Source: DASUAS01 sp963809795 | GTDB lineage: Bacteria > Actinomycetota > Acidimicrobiia > IMCC26256 > DASPTH01 | Assembly: GCA_963809795.1 (NCBI GenBank) | Contig: CAWELN010000009.1 | Coordinates: forward strand, 372,001 to 436,000 | DNA length: 64,000 bases | Reading direction: 5' to 3' | In this document: positions 49,270 to 58,566 of the stretch, piece by piece | Layout: each line of letters opens with the position of its first letter | How positions within the stretch are numbered: position 1 is the first letter of the stretch | Program-made: the position numbers and the translations under genes | The notes under the pieces: model-generated | Database searches by the model: none | What the model was told of the DNA's origin: nothing | Seen by the model: only the letters and a program-made list of their open reading frames with translations

Positions 49270-51260
49270 GTGGGCTCGATGGTCACGGGCACTCCCGAGG
49301 CGTGCGGCATGGTGGTCAAGGGGTCGATACCCTCCCGCGCGCTCAGGAGCACACCCGGCGACTCGTCCCGCCGGCCGTGCACCATGGAGACCACGCCGCG
49401 CCGGACGCGCGCGTCGGTGACGACCACCACGTCGAGCGCACCGTGCGCGGTGGTGACCGTGGCCGAGCCGCCGTCGTCCACCCCGGCTGCGCTCGCGTCG
49501 TCGGGATGGAGCCGGAGCTCGGTGGGCCGGTCGTCGGCGCCGTACCGCACCGAGTTGCTCCACGCCATCTCGCGCCGCGGGGTGAGCAGCATCCCGGCCG
49601 CCGGCCCGCGGTGGGCGGCCAGCCGGTCGAGCATCGGGGTCGGAGCCAGGCGCCACCGGCCGTCCGGCAGCATCGTCTCGTGCACCCAGCCGTGCTCCAC
49701 CGGGAGGTCGAACCCGCGGGGTCCGGCGTCGAACAGCGCGTCGGCGTCGAGCGGTGACCGGTCGACGATCGCGCGCAGGTAGCTCTCGTCGTCGAGCGCG
49801 TCGGGATCCGCGCCGCCGAGGAGGTCGACGCCGGCACGCGCCGCCAATGACGACAGGATCCACCACGCCGGCTTCCTGGCGGCCGATGCGGGCACCACCG
49901 CGCGGGCCGACTGCACCGCCGAGCGCACGGAGAGGTGGGAGTACATCGAGACGTCGGCCCGTTCGAGCTGCCCGGTGGCGGGCAGCACGTGGGTGGCGAG
50001 CTCGCTCACCTCGTTCTCCATGACGTCGACGACGACGAGGGCGTCGAGCCGGCGCAACGCCGCCCGCATGCGATCGGGTTCGGGCGCCGCCGCGATCGGG
50101 TGACCGCCGGTCACCACCAGCACGCGCACGTGGCCCGCTTCGATCTCGTCGGCGAGCGCGACGACCGGCACCTGCTGCGCCACGCGGGGCAGCTCGGGCC
50201 GGCTGGCGGGGCCCGGGGGCGACGGCCGCGGCGTCGGACGCGGTGGCCGCAGGTGGCTCAGGGCACCGCGCGGGATGCGCATGCCGCCGGGCCGGTCGAG
50301 CGACCCGGTGAGGATGAGGAGGACCCACCGCAGCCATTCCACGAGGACGCCGTCGGTCCCCATCAGCGCGCCGGTGCCGCACGCCACCGCCACACGGCCG
50401 GGGAAGGCGCGGACGTCCTCCACCAGGGCCATCACCACCTCGGGTGCCACGCCGGCGGCGTCGGCCGCGCGCGCGACCGTGCAGGGCGCGAGCGCCTGCC
50501 GCAACGCGGCGACGTCGTCGGGCGTGCAGTACCGGGTGAGCTCGTCGGGGTCGGCGCCGTGATCGAGCAGCGCGCCGGCGATCGCGGCGAGGAGCAGCAC
50601 GTCGCTGCCCGGCCGCGCCGCGACGTGGTGGTCGGCGAGCGTCGCGCTCTCGGTGCGTCGCGGGTCGACGACCCAGATGCGCCCGCCGGCGCGCCGGAAG
50701 TCGCGCAGGTAGTTGACCGGATCGGGCAGCGTCGTCCCGTACCCGTGGGACACGATCGGGTTGGTACCGACCAGCAGGAGCAGTCCGGGCGCGGTCGGAT
50801 CCCAGAGCGGGTTCATCATCGCGTTGCCGGTCACCAGCTCCGCGGCCACGAGCACGGGCGCGTTGTCGACGGTGACCGCGGTGTAGAAGGAGGAGCTCCC
50901 CAGCGCGCCGAGGAAGGTCCCTGCCGCGATCTGGCCGGCGGCGTCGTAGGCCATGCCGGTGGCCAGGTAGAGCGCGATGGCGTCGGCGCCCGACCCGGCG
51001 ACGGTGTCGCGCAGCACCGCGGCGAGGTCGTCGAGCACCGCGTCCCACCCGACCTCCCGTCCCCGCAGCCGCGGCTGGTCGAGGCGCGCCTCGTGGTGGT
51101 GCCAGGCCGGCAGGCCGCGGCCCTTGGCGCAGGCGTACCCCCGCGACACCGGGTGGCCGGCGTCGCCGCGCACCCGGAGGACCCGGTCGCCGTCGACCGT
51201 CACGGTGATCCCGCAGGCGGCGGCGCAGATCCGGCAGTACGACAGGACCTCCCGTTCCAC
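49266..51260 (-). CDS. Molybdopterin-dependent oxidoreductase (DMSO reductase family)
   Basis: A 664-residue Mo/W-bisMGD enzyme. An N-terminal [4Fe-4S] site is formed by C-x2-C-x3-C (YCRICAAACGITV) and a later Cys in GYACAKGRGLP; LLLLVGTNPIVSHGYG, IWVVDPRRTESATLADHHVAARPGSDV and TGSLDRPGGMRIP follow, with a C-terminal beta-barrel (LRLHPDDASAAGVDDGGSATVTT). No Tat signal is present, so it is probably cytoplasmic. The residue binding Mo is not certain. The coupled F420-type gene suggests F420 or NAD(P) as partner. Substrate unknown. Confidence 0.88.
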   Translation of the reverse strand: MEREVLSYCRICAAACGITVTVDGDRVLRVRGDAGHPVSRGYACAKGRGLPAWHHHEARLDQPRLRGREVGWDAVLDDLAAVLRDTVAGSGADAIALYLATGMAYDAAGQIAAGTFLGALGSSSFYTAVTVDNAPVLVAAELVTGNAMMNPLWDPTAPGLLLLVGTNPIVSHGYGTTLPDPVNYLRDFRRAGGRIWVVDPRRTESATLADHHVAARPGSDVLLLAAIAGALLDHGADPDELTRYCTPDDVAALRQALAPCTVARAADAAGVAPEVVMALVEDVRAFPGRVAVACGTGALMGTDGVLVEWLRWVLLILTGSLDRPGGMRIPRGALSHLRPPRPTPRPSPPGPASRPELPRVAQQVPVVALADEIEAGHVRVLVVTGGHPIAAAPEPDRMRAALRRLDALVVVDVMENEVSELATHVLPATGQLERADVSMYSHLSVRSAVQSARAVVPASAARKPAWWILSSLAARAGVDLLGGADPDALDDESYLRAIVDRSPLDADALFDAGPRGFDLPVEHGWVHETMLPDGRWRLAPTPMLDRLAAHRGPAAGMLLTPRREMAWSNSVRYGADDRPTELRLHPDDASAAGVDDGGSATVTTAHGALDVVVVTDARVRRGVVSMVHGRRDESPGVLLSAREGIDPLTTMPHASGVPVTIEPT

Positions 51261-51343
51261 CGGCTGACCCTAACCCTCCGCACTGGGGTCGCCCGCGCTC
51301 ACGAACCTACGATCCGGCCTGGTCAGGAAGACAGGAGCCCCCA

Positions 51344-52237
51344 ATGCCGCGCGCCCGAATCGGGAAGCTGTTCCACCTCACCCCGCTCGTCGACAGCCTC
51401 GGCGACGCCGAGTACTTCTTCAACCGGGTGTTCTCGCCGCTGTGCATGATGCGGAACTGGTCCGACCACTGGTACCGGCACGCCGCGATCTACATCATCG
51501 CGGAGACGTCGATCGAGCCGATGGAGTGCCTCCCGGGCCCCGGCGACCACCGGACGAGCTGGTTCCGGTACGTCGATCGGTTCGGGCCGCGCGTCCACAA
51601 CATGGCGTTCTACGTCGACAACATCGAGGACCTGGCCCACCGGCTCGAGGAGGCGGGGGTCCGCATCACCGACGGCGGCTCGGGTCAGACGACGGTGTTC
51701 TGCCATCCGAAGGACACCCCCGGGATGCTCGAGTTCCACCCCGCCACCGGCGGCTCGTGGGAGCAGCTCGACCCGCGTTTTCGTCCGGAGTGGCCGGCGT
51801 TCCGCGACGCGTACTGGAGCAACCACCCGCTGGGCCTGCAGCGGATGTCGCACATCACCATCGTCGTGGACGACCTCCCCGCGGCGGAGAAGTTCTACGT
51901 CGACGTGCTGGACGCGGCGCCGCTCCCCGAACAGGCCGCCACCGTGGAGGGTGGCAGCGCCCGGCACCTCCTGGTCGGTGAGGACACGGTCGTGGAGCTC
52001 ATGGATCCGGGTGACGCCGACAGCGCCGCCGCGCGCGACCTGCAGCGGGTCGGCCCGTCGGTCACCGGCGTGACCTTCACCGTGCACGACGTCGCCGCCG
52101 CGGGGAGATGGCTCACCCTGCTCGAGGACTGCGTGGCGGAGCAGACCGACCATGAGCTCCGGCTCGACCTGGCGAAGACCTGGGGCTGCGAGTACCGCTT
52201 CACCGACCGCGTGCTGACGGGCGACCCGCGCGCCTGA
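51344..52237 (+). CDS. Two-module VOC protein
   Basis: A 297-residue protein with two glyoxalase-like modules: first FHLTPLVDSLGDAEYFFNRVF to MLEFHPATGG (about residues 8-130), second MSHITIVVDDLPAAEKFYVDVLDAA to HELRLDLAKTWG. The first module keeps a possible His/Glu ligand set (VHNMAFYVDN, MLEFH). Similar long VOC proteins occur with Amidohydrolase_2 enzymes in actinobacterial degradation gene sets, and here it is convergent with one, 6 bp away. Reaction unknown. Confidence 0.82.
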   Translation: MPRARIGKLFHLTPLVDSLGDAEYFFNRVFSPLCMMRNWSDHWYRHAAIYIIAETSIEPMECLPGPGDHRTSWFRYVDRFGPRVHNMAFYVDNIEDLAHRLEEAGVRITDGGSGQTTVFCHPKDTPGMLEFHPATGGSWEQLDPRFRPEWPAFRDAYWSNHPLGLQRMSHITIVVDDLPAAEKFYVDVLDAAPLPEQAATVEGGSARHLLVGEDTVVELMDPGDADSAAARDLQRVGPSVTGVTFTVHDVAAAGRWLTLLEDCVAEQTDHELRLDLAKTWGCEYRFTDRVLTGDPRA

Positions 52238-52243
52238 GGCCGA

Positions 52244-53641
52244 TCAGGCCGGAGCCGCCGCGGCGACCGCGGCGGCGATCCCCGGGCGCAACGACTCCAC
52301 CCAATTGCGATCGTGGTCGGCGCGCGCACGCGCGACGTCGTCGTCGGTGATGCCGTACACCGCGCGGGCGTTGACGCCGAGGATCTTGGCCTTGGTCTCG
52401 GCGGTGAGCGGCGGGTAGCCGAACTCCTCCTGCATCCGCGTCGGGATCGTGAACGTGCGGAACGCGTCGATGAGCGGCTGGGGTGACCCGTACCAGATCG
52501 AGTCGGTGCCCCACACGATGCGTTCGGGCCCGACCGCGAGCAGCAGCTTGCCGAGCACGTGCGCGGCCTCGGTCGGTCGCCGCAGCATCAGGTACCACGT
52601 GCTCCCCAGCTCCGCGTAGACGTTGGCGCCCGGCGCCACACCCGCCGCGGCCAGGCTCGCGACCAGACGGTCGACGCCGGTCGGCGTCACCGGGTCGAAG
52701 GCGCCTTCCTCGCGCTCCGGGTCGCGCTCGTACCCGGAGTGGTACACGAGGAAGTTCACGTCGGGGAACGCCACGGCGGCGGGGCCGACGTCGCGCGGCG
52801 AGGCGGCCGCCACCGAGGCGGCAGGAATCGGACCGCCCAACCCCTTGTGCACGGCCACGACGCGCGTCCCCGAGGCCCGGACGCGCTCGAGGAACGGGAA
52901 GCCGATCTCGTCGTCGTCGAGGAACCAGCCGCCGGTCGGCGACGCCGCGGTCGGCGGACCGTAGAGCGGGTAGCACTTCCAGCCCGACGGCCGCAGCGAG
53001 TCGTGGCGTTCCACCATCGCGTCGAGCTCCCGGGGCCCGAGGTTGGGGTGGACGATGGAGTGGGTCAGCACCCGACCGGTGCCCGCGTAGCGGTCGACCA
53101 GCTCGCGGGCGGCGGCGATCTGCGGGTTGAGCAGCACGTTGTGGTCGGCCTCACCCGGGGTCGAGGTGAGGAGCGCGATCGCGGTCTCGCTGGCACCGAA
53201 CACGTGGCCCGCCCACGCGGCGGCGTCGAGGAGGTGCGGGTCGACGGTCGCCCACCGGTCCGGGTCGACCATGCTCAGGAACCCGGCGAGGGCGGCGGCG
53301 CCGTCGCCGTGCCACCGGTTGGGGTCGACGAGGTGCGTCTGCACGTCGATCACGGGTCCGGTCGACGCGAACGCGTCCTCGGCGGCTTCCGCGTCGACCT
53401 CGGCCTCGACCGGCACCAGGGAGAAGCCGCCGCCCGCCTCGGCGTCGAGGGCGCGCAACGCAGTGGCGAGGCCCCGGCGGTCACCGTGGTAGGCCTCGGT
53501 GGTGAGCCCGAGCCGGCGCGCGTGGCGCGCCGCGGTCGTGGCCACCGTGCTCGCGGTGCGGTGCAGGCGCGAATCCCAGGGCACCGGCGCGTACTCGTCC
53601 GACGAGCGGGGCCGCAGCAGCGGTGAAACGGGGCCGTTCAC
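52244..53641 (-). CDS. Amidohydrolase_2-family metal-dependent hydrolase
   Basis: A 465-residue protein: VIDVQTHLVDPNRWHGDG (first metal motif), VVAVHKGLGGPIPA, FLVYHSGYERD, IVWGTDSIWYGSPQPLIDAF (late Asp) and LTAETKAKILGVNARAVYGI, which is the standard C-terminal helix of this superfamily. A roughly 90-residue N-terminal extension is present before the barrel. The GTG start overlaps the nitroreductase stop (GTGA), so the two are coupled. Substrate unknown; it is the third Amidohydrolase_2 protein in the window. Confidence 0.86.
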   Translation of the reverse strand: MNGPVSPLLRPRSSDEYAPVPWDSRLHRTASTVATTAARHARRLGLTTEAYHGDRRGLATALRALDAEAGGGFSLVPVEAEVDAEAAEDAFASTGPVIDVQTHLVDPNRWHGDGAAALAGFLSMVDPDRWATVDPHLLDAAAWAGHVFGASETAIALLTSTPGEADHNVLLNPQIAAARELVDRYAGTGRVLTHSIVHPNLGPRELDAMVERHDSLRPSGWKCYPLYGPPTAASPTGGWFLDDDEIGFPFLERVRASGTRVVAVHKGLGGPIPAASVAAASPRDVGPAAVAFPDVNFLVYHSGYERDPEREEGAFDPVTPTGVDRLVASLAAAGVAPGANVYAELGSTWYLMLRRPTEAAHVLGKLLLAVGPERIVWGTDSIWYGSPQPLIDAFRTFTIPTRMQEEFGYPPLTAETKAKILGVNARAVYGITDDDVARARADHDRNWVESLRPGIAAAVAAAAPA

Positions 53642-54273
53642 CGCGTCGCGCCCCACGACTCCCAGAACGTGACCGTCTCGGGCGGCGGCCGCGTCGCCCG
53701 CTGGAAGTCGGTCCCGATGGTGTGGGCCACCGGGAACATCGCCACCTGCGTGACGGTGTCGGGGATGCCGAGGATCCGCGCCGCCTCGGGTTCGTCCCAG
53801 AGGTGCGCGGTCGTCCACACCGAGCCGAGGCCGCGCGACCGGAGGGCGAGGAGGAAGCTCCACGCCGCCGGCAGGATCGAGCCGAACGACGTCGCCGCGA
53901 CGATGAGCGGCGCGCCGTCGAACCGCCGCTCGATGCACGGGATGACGAGCGCCGGCACCTGTTCGATGGTGGTGGCGAGCTGGAGGGCGCTCTCGTACAC
54001 GTGTCGGGTCTGCGGGTCCTTCTCCTCGACCGCACCCTTCTCCAGGTAGCTCAGGCAGCCGCCGCGATAGATCTCGGCCAGCGCGGCCTTCGTCACCGGT
54101 TCGGTCACCACCACCCAGCGCCACGACTGTGCGTTCGTGCCCGTCGGCGCCTGTTGCGCGAGCGCGATGCACTCGAGGATCACCTGGGGGTCGACCGGGC
54201 GGTCGAAGTCGAGTCGGCGACGGACCGCGCGCGTCGTGGCGAGCAGCTCGTCGGTCATCGCGGTGTCGAACAT
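53638..54273 (-). CDS. Nitroreductase-family flavoprotein
   Basis: A 211-residue FMN enzyme: LATTRAVRRRLDFDRPVDPQVILECIALAQQAPTGTNAQSWRWVVVTEP, with the FMN phosphate-binding RxxRR region and the PTGTNAQSW loop; GLGSVWTTAHLWDEPEAARILGIPDTV is the C-terminal flavin contact. It shares only family-level similarity with the protein encoded at 13465. Translationally coupled to the downstream amidohydrolase. An upstream gap of 301 bp separates it from the divergent secreted-protein gene. Confidence 0.86.
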   Translation of the reverse strand: MFDTAMTDELLATTRAVRRRLDFDRPVDPQVILECIALAQQAPTGTNAQSWRWVVVTEPVTKAALAEIYRGGCLSYLEKGAVEEKDPQTRHVYESALQLATTIEQVPALVIPCIERRFDGAPLIVAATSFGSILPAAWSFLLALRSRGLGSVWTTAHLWDEPEAARILGIPDTVTQVAMFPVAHTIGTDFQRATRPPPETVTFWESWGATR

Positions 54274-54367
54274 GGGTGATTCGCTCCTCGAAACGCTCGC
54301 ACTCCGTGGCGCGCAACAGAGTGTCGGTCGCCCCGACCTCCGTCAAAAGCGGGCGACCCCGCCCTGC

Positions 54368-54397
54368 TGGACACCACTCTCCGTGACCGTGTATGCT
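54368..54397 (+). promoter_or_regulatory. Promoter of the secreted-protein gene
   Basis: TGGACA (54368-54373) and TATGCT (54392-54397) are spaced by 18 bp, a good housekeeping-type promoter. Initiation about 7 bp later would give a leader of about 170 bases before the ATG at 54575. Confidence 0.55.
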
Positions 54398-54574
54398 GCC
54401 CGTGGGCACGTTCGCCACGCAGCGCGCGGTGATCGTGGTGGGTATCGAGAACCGGGGCGGTTCTCGCGCTATCCGTGAGGAGGCTCGGCGGCATCTGGTC
54501 ACTGACCGTGGCAATGACCACGGGTCCAGGACGCCGGTGAGTTCCGAGACGACGATCCAGGGGAGGCAGGACCG
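54398..54574 (+). promoter_or_regulatory. Long structured 5' leader
   Basis: About 170 untranslated bases contain two perfect hairpins: CGAGAACC/GGTTCTCG with loop GGGGC (54446-54466), extendable outward through GGTAT and ATCC, and CCGTGG/CCACGG with loop CAATGA (54506-54523). A strong GGGGAGG ribosome site precedes the ATG. It does not match any riboswitch class I can recognise. The rest of the 301-bp gap upstream of the promoter shows nothing recognisable. Confidence 0.5.
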
Positions 54575-55087
54575 ATGAAGTACTTCAAAGGCGCGGCCGC
54601 GATCGGGGTGCTGGCGTTCGCCAGCTTCCTGTTGGTGGGGACCGCGGGAGCCAACCATCTGGCGCCGGGCACCGCGGTGACGCTGACGTGCTCCACCGCG
54701 TCGGCCGAATACCAGTCGTTTGCCGAGGCCGACTTGCCGATCACGTTCCACATCACCGTGAACGGCGTGACCCACGACCTGGTGGCGAGCGCAGATGCGG
54801 CTCCCGACGGGACCGCAACCGTCGACATCTCGAGCCTGACGAGCGGGTTCAACGGCAGCGCGGGCACCGTCAGCGCCGATGTCACCTGGACGAACCATTC
54901 CACCCATGAAGGTGCCATCGGCCCGGTCGACCTGACGTGCGGTGAGGCGCCGCCCACGACCACGACACCGCAGGTGTCGCCGGCCGTCGTGGTGTCGCCT
55001 GCGACTGTCGTCAGTCCGCCGGCCCCGGCCGCAACCGCCGCACCGGCCGTCGCCGTCACCAACGTGTCACCGCAGTTCACCGGCTGA
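54575..55087 (+). CDS. Secreted protein of unknown function
   Basis: A 170-residue exported protein. A Sec signal peptide (MKYFKGAAAIGVLAFASFLL, cleavage probably after TAGA) is followed by a small beta-rich domain with two cysteines (LTCSTASAEY and VDLTCGEA) that may form a disulfide, and a Pro/Thr/Val-rich C-terminal tail (residues about 127-165). No named domain is seen. It has its own promoter, a structured leader and a terminator-like stem, so it is a monocistronic and probably abundant surface or secreted product. Confidence 0.7.
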   Translation: MKYFKGAAAIGVLAFASFLLVGTAGANHLAPGTAVTLTCSTASAEYQSFAEADLPITFHITVNGVTHDLVASADAAPDGTATVDISSLTSGFNGSAGTVSADVTWTNHSTHEGAIGPVDLTCGEAPPTTTTPQVSPAVVVSPATVVSPPAPAATAAPAVAVTNVSPQFTG

Positions 55088-55118
55088 GCCGAGTCGGACT
55101 CGAGCCGGGTACCTCGGC
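55088..55118. terminator. Stem-loop between convergent genes
   Basis: GCCGAG (55088-55093), directly after the stop, pairs with CTCGGC (55113-55118) across a 19-base loop. It lies in the 43-bp gap between the secreted-protein gene and the convergent acyl-CoA dehydrogenase. Confidence 0.45.
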
Positions 55119-55130
55119 CGCGTCGTGGAG

Positions 55131-56312
55131 TCAGTTGCGCGGGATCTGGCTCCACGGCGTGTTCGGGTCGAGGCCGGGCTCACGCGGGAGCCCGAGCACG
55201 CGCTCGCCGATGATGTTCATCTGGATCTGCGTGGTCCCGCCGGCGATGGTGCCGCCGGGCGCGCCGACGAACGAGAGCACCGGGTCACCGCGCATCACCT
55301 CACCCTCGTCGAGCTGGTCGCGGGTGTACGGACTGGACAACACGGTCCCGTCCGGACCCATGAGGTCGACGACGAGCTCGCTCACCCCGGTCAGGACCCG
55401 GCCCGACAGCAGCTTGAGCACCGACCCCTCGGGGCCGGGCACGCCCTTTTCGCGCTTCGCCTGGGCGCGCAGGCTCCCGAGCCGTAGGACCTCGGCGTCG
55501 ACCCAGAGCCGCATCAGCCGGTCGCGCATCACCGGCGAGCGCGTGCCGCACCGCTTCCACGCCGCCACCGCGCCGGCGATCGGGCCCGAACCCCGCGGTG
55601 CCACCTCGCTGCCGATGGAGACCCGTTCGTTCATGAGCGTCGCGTTGGCGGTGCGCCAGCCGTCGCCCACCTCGCCGACGCGCATGGCGTCGGGCGCAGT
55701 GGCGTTGGTGAAGAACACCTCGTTGAAGCCGGAGGCACCGGCCATGCTGCGGATCGGGCGTACCTCCACGCCGGGCTGGTGCATGTCGATGATGAAGGCG
55801 GTCAGGCCCTTGTGCTTCGGCGCCTCCGGGTCGGTGCGGGCGAGCAGCAAGCCGAAGCGCGCCTTGTGCGCCATCGACGTCCAGATCTTCGAGCCGTTGA
55901 CCACCCACTCGTCGCCGTCGCGCTCGGCGCGGGTCGCCAGCCCGGCGACGTCGGAGCCTGCGCCCGGCTCGCTGAACAGCTGGCACCAGATCTCCTCGGC
56001 GGTGAAGATCGGGCGGAGGAACCGCTCCTGCTGCTCGCGGGTGCCGCGGGCCACGATCGTCGGGCCGCACATGCCGATGCCCATCGCGTTGCGGATCCAC
56101 GGGTAGCGACGGCCGGCGCGCTCGAGCGCCTCGTCGACGATCTCCTGCAGCTTCGGCGAGGCGTCCAGGCCACCGAGGCCCACCGGATAGTCCATGCGGG
56201 CGAGCCCGGCGTCGAACTGCGCGCCCAGGAACGCGGTCTCGTCGTCGTCGCCGTGCTCGGCGAGGAGCCGATCGACACGGGCCCGGATGTCGGCTTCGGT
56301 CACGTCACCCAT
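55131..56312 (-). CDS. Acyl-CoA dehydrogenase
   Basis: A 393-residue flavoenzyme. WCQLFSEPGAGSDVAGLATRAERDGDEWVVNGSKIWTSMAHKARFGLLLART contains both family signatures (FSEPxAGSD and the WxxxA region), and GAPGGTIAGGTTQIQMNIIGERVLGLPRE is the C-terminal FAD-contact motif. The usual catalytic Glu would lie shortly before this end; the substrate class (fatty acyl, steroid side-chain or branched acyl) is unresolved. It is divergent from the arylsulfotransferase across 295 bp. Confidence 0.9.
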   Translation of the reverse strand: MGDVTEADIRARVDRLLAEHGDDDETAFLGAQFDAGLARMDYPVGLGGLDASPKLQEIVDEALERAGRRYPWIRNAMGIGMCGPTIVARGTREQQERFLRPIFTAEEIWCQLFSEPGAGSDVAGLATRAERDGDEWVVNGSKIWTSMAHKARFGLLLARTDPEAPKHKGLTAFIIDMHQPGVEVRPIRSMAGASGFNEVFFTNATAPDAMRVGEVGDGWRTANATLMNERVSIGSEVAPRGSGPIAGAVAAWKRCGTRSPVMRDRLMRLWVDAEVLRLGSLRAQAKREKGVPGPEGSVLKLLSGRVLTGVSELVVDLMGPDGTVLSSPYTRDQLDEGEVMRGDPVLSFVGAPGGTIAGGTTQIQMNIIGERVLGLPREPGLDPNTPWSQIPRN

Positions 56313-56607
56313 GACGGTTCGCGCGCCTTCTCATCACGTCCATCGGCGCACCTTACCGACGCGCGATCGGCGACGCCCGGCCGCCGGGCTCCCGTGTCGG
56401 CCCACTGGTTTCTCCTCGATGCTCTTCTCATCGACCCTTCATCGTTCGGCGACGACGGTACCGGTGCGGGCCTCGCGTCGCGCTGCCGCCGAGAACCGCC
56501 CTCCTTCGGATGAACGAGTAGCACGGCGCCAGGCCCGCGACCGCGTGACCGGAAAGCACTCGGGAGGACCGTGACCCACCGACGGACGATCCGCCCGTGA
56601 ACGACCG
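56313..56607. other. Intergenic gap with no recognised feature
   Basis: Between the divergent acyl-CoA dehydrogenase and arylsulfotransferase genes. A short GCCCGG/CCGGGC hairpin is present, but no convincing promoter hexamers, operator or small gene can be supported. Confidence 0.5.
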
Positions 56608-58566
56608 ATGACCGAGGCGGATCCGCGCCGGCCGACCTCGGACCATCGATGCCCGCGTGCGACACGAGCGGCCGCGGGATTGCTCGGCACCCGATGCCCG
56701 GTCGCCGTCATCGTCGCGGTGGTCGTGGTCGCGCTGCTCGGGCCCCTGGCGTCCGTTGCGCACGCGGCGTCGCCGAGCACCACGACCACGTTGCCGAGCG
56801 GCAACACCAAGCCCGCGGCACTTCCCGAACCGCGGCCGGCGGCGTTCGACGCCACCGGCGCGGTGAGCGCGTTCCCCGCGCCCGGGACGCCGACCGCGTC
56901 ACCGACCACGTCGATCACCCTGCGCGGCCCCGGTGCGGCCGTGCTGCAGACGATCCAGGTGAACGGCGCGTCGAGTGGCTCGCACGCGGGTCACTTCCAG
57001 CCGCACCCGGACGGTGGGGGCACGACCTACGTCCCCGACCAACCGTTCTCGCCCGGCGAGCAGGTGACGGTGACCACACCGCTCGCCGTGCGGGGCGCGA
57101 CCGGCGGGTCGTACTCGTTCACCGTCGCCCACCCGTCGCCGTTCCCGGAGCGCCCGCCCCCGGCGCCGAAGCCGGCGTCCAAGAAGAGCCCCGAGAACGA
57201 TCTCCTGCACTTCGTCACCCGCCCCGACCTCACCCCACCGAACCTCACCGTGACCACCACCCCGGAGAACGCGGCGCCGGGCGACGTGTTCCTCACGCCC
57301 GCGGGCGGCGACTCGCAGCAGGCCCTGCTGATCGTCGACGGCGAGGGACAGCCGGTCTGGGAATCGCCACGCGCGGGGACGCGCGCCATCAACCTCGAGG
57401 AGCAGCAGTACCAGGGCCGGCCCGTGCTCACCTGGTACGAGGGTTCGGTGGTGGACCCTGGAGTGGGCCAGGGGTCGTACGTCATCGCCGACTCGACCTA
57501 CCGCACGATCGCCCGGGTGAACGCGGTGAACGGCTACTCGGCTGACATCCACGACATGACGATCACCCCGCAGGGCACCGCGTTGCTGCTCATCTACAAC
57601 CCGGTCATCATCGACGCGAAGGGTGTGGGCGGGAGCGCGCAGCAGCGCGTGCTCGAGCCGGTGATCCAAGAGATCGACATCCCGACCGGCACCCTGCTGT
57701 TCGAGTGGCACGGGCTGCCGTCGATCTCGCTCTCCGACTCGTACCAGCCGGTCCCGAAGGCGGCGGCCGACACGTTCGACTACGTGCACCCGAACTCGGT
57801 GGCGGTCGACCAGGACGGCAACCTCCTCCTTTCCGGCCGGCACACGTGGACGGTCTACAAGATCGACCGGCTGAGCGGCGCGCTGGATTGGCGCCTCGGA
57901 GGCAAGCTCGACAACTTCGCCATGGCCAAGCGCGACGAGCCGGCCTGGCAGCACGACGCCCGTCGCAACCCCGACGGGACGCTCTCGATCTTCGACAACG
58001 GGGCGGCCGGCACCACCGTCACGCACAAGTCGCGTGGTCTCGTGCTCCGCGTCGACGAGCAGGCCATGACCGCCACCCTCGCCCACGAGTACCCCGCGCC
58101 GGCCAAGGTCCAGTCGACCAGCCAGGGCAGCATCCGCCCGATGGCCAACGGCGACTACTTCGTCGGGTGGGGCGACCAGCCGGAGTACACCGAGTTCGCC
58201 AACGACGGCACCGTCGTCTTCGACGTCCACTTCCCTTCCTCGTCGGCCGGGACGATCTCGTCGTACCGGGCGCTGAAGTACCCATGGACCGGGCACCCGA
58301 CCGACCTGCCGGCGGTGGCGGCCAAGCGCGGAACGGGTGCCGAGATGACGGTCTATGCCAGTTGGAACGGCGCCACCGAGGTGGCCTCGTGGAACGTCCT
58401 CGCCGGCCCTGACCGCACCCACCTCGCGACGGTGACGTCGGCGCCGAAGCACGGCTTCGAGACCGCCATCCACGCCACGAGCAACGAGCCGTACGTCGCC
58501 GTGCAGGCACTCGACGCCAACGGAGCAGTGCTCGCCACGTCGGCCGTCATCACCCCCCGTTCGTGA
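56608..58566 (+). CDS. Exported arylsulfotransferase-like protein (ASST, Arylsulfotran_2)
   Basis: A 652-residue exported protein. A long N-region, hydrophobic signal segment (VAVIVAVVVVALLGPLASVA, cleavage near AHA), a Thr/Ser/Pro stretch, an Ig-like N-terminal domain (about residues 85-180) and a six-blade propeller follow. Propeller landmarks of PQQ-independent arylsulfotransferases are visible: DIHDMTITPQG, FEWHGLPS, DYVHPNSVAVDQDGNLLLSGRH, WQHDARRNPDGTLSIFDNG; these supply candidate active-site His residues. Such enzymes move sulfate from aryl sulfates to phenols. Its stop overlaps the GTG of a sulfatase, so the two are translationally coupled. Confidence 0.82.
   Translation: MTEADPRRPTSDHRCPRATRAAAGLLGTRCPVAVIVAVVVVALLGPLASVAHAASPSTTTTLPSGNTKPAALPEPRPAAFDATGAVSAFPAPGTPTASPTTSITLRGPGAAVLQTIQVNGASSGSHAGHFQPHPDGGGTTYVPDQPFSPGEQVTVTTPLAVRGATGGSYSFTVAHPSPFPERPPPAPKPASKKSPENDLLHFVTRPDLTPPNLTVTTTPENAAPGDVFLTPAGGDSQQALLIVDGEGQPVWESPRAGTRAINLEEQQYQGRPVLTWYEGSVVDPGVGQGSYVIADSTYRTIARVNAVNGYSADIHDMTITPQGTALLLIYNPVIIDAKGVGGSAQQRVLEPVIQEIDIPTGTLLFEWHGLPSISLSDSYQPVPKAAADTFDYVHPNSVAVDQDGNLLLSGRHTWTVYKIDRLSGALDWRLGGKLDNFAMAKRDEPAWQHDARRNPDGTLSIFDNGAAGTTVTHKSRGLVLRVDEQAMTATLAHEYPAPAKVQSTSQGSIRPMANGDYFVGWGDQPEYTEFANDGTVVFDVHFPSSSAGTISSYRALKYPWTGHPTDLPAVAAKRGTGAEMTVYASWNGATEVASWNVLAGPDRTHLATVTSAPKHGFETAIHATSNEPYVAVQALDANGAVLATSAVITPRS

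Noticed and set aside
55098..55118. Possible degenerate copy of the palindromic element (GAGCCGGGTACCTCGG)
   Set aside because: Half of the core is changed and flanks do not match; better explained as a terminator stem.
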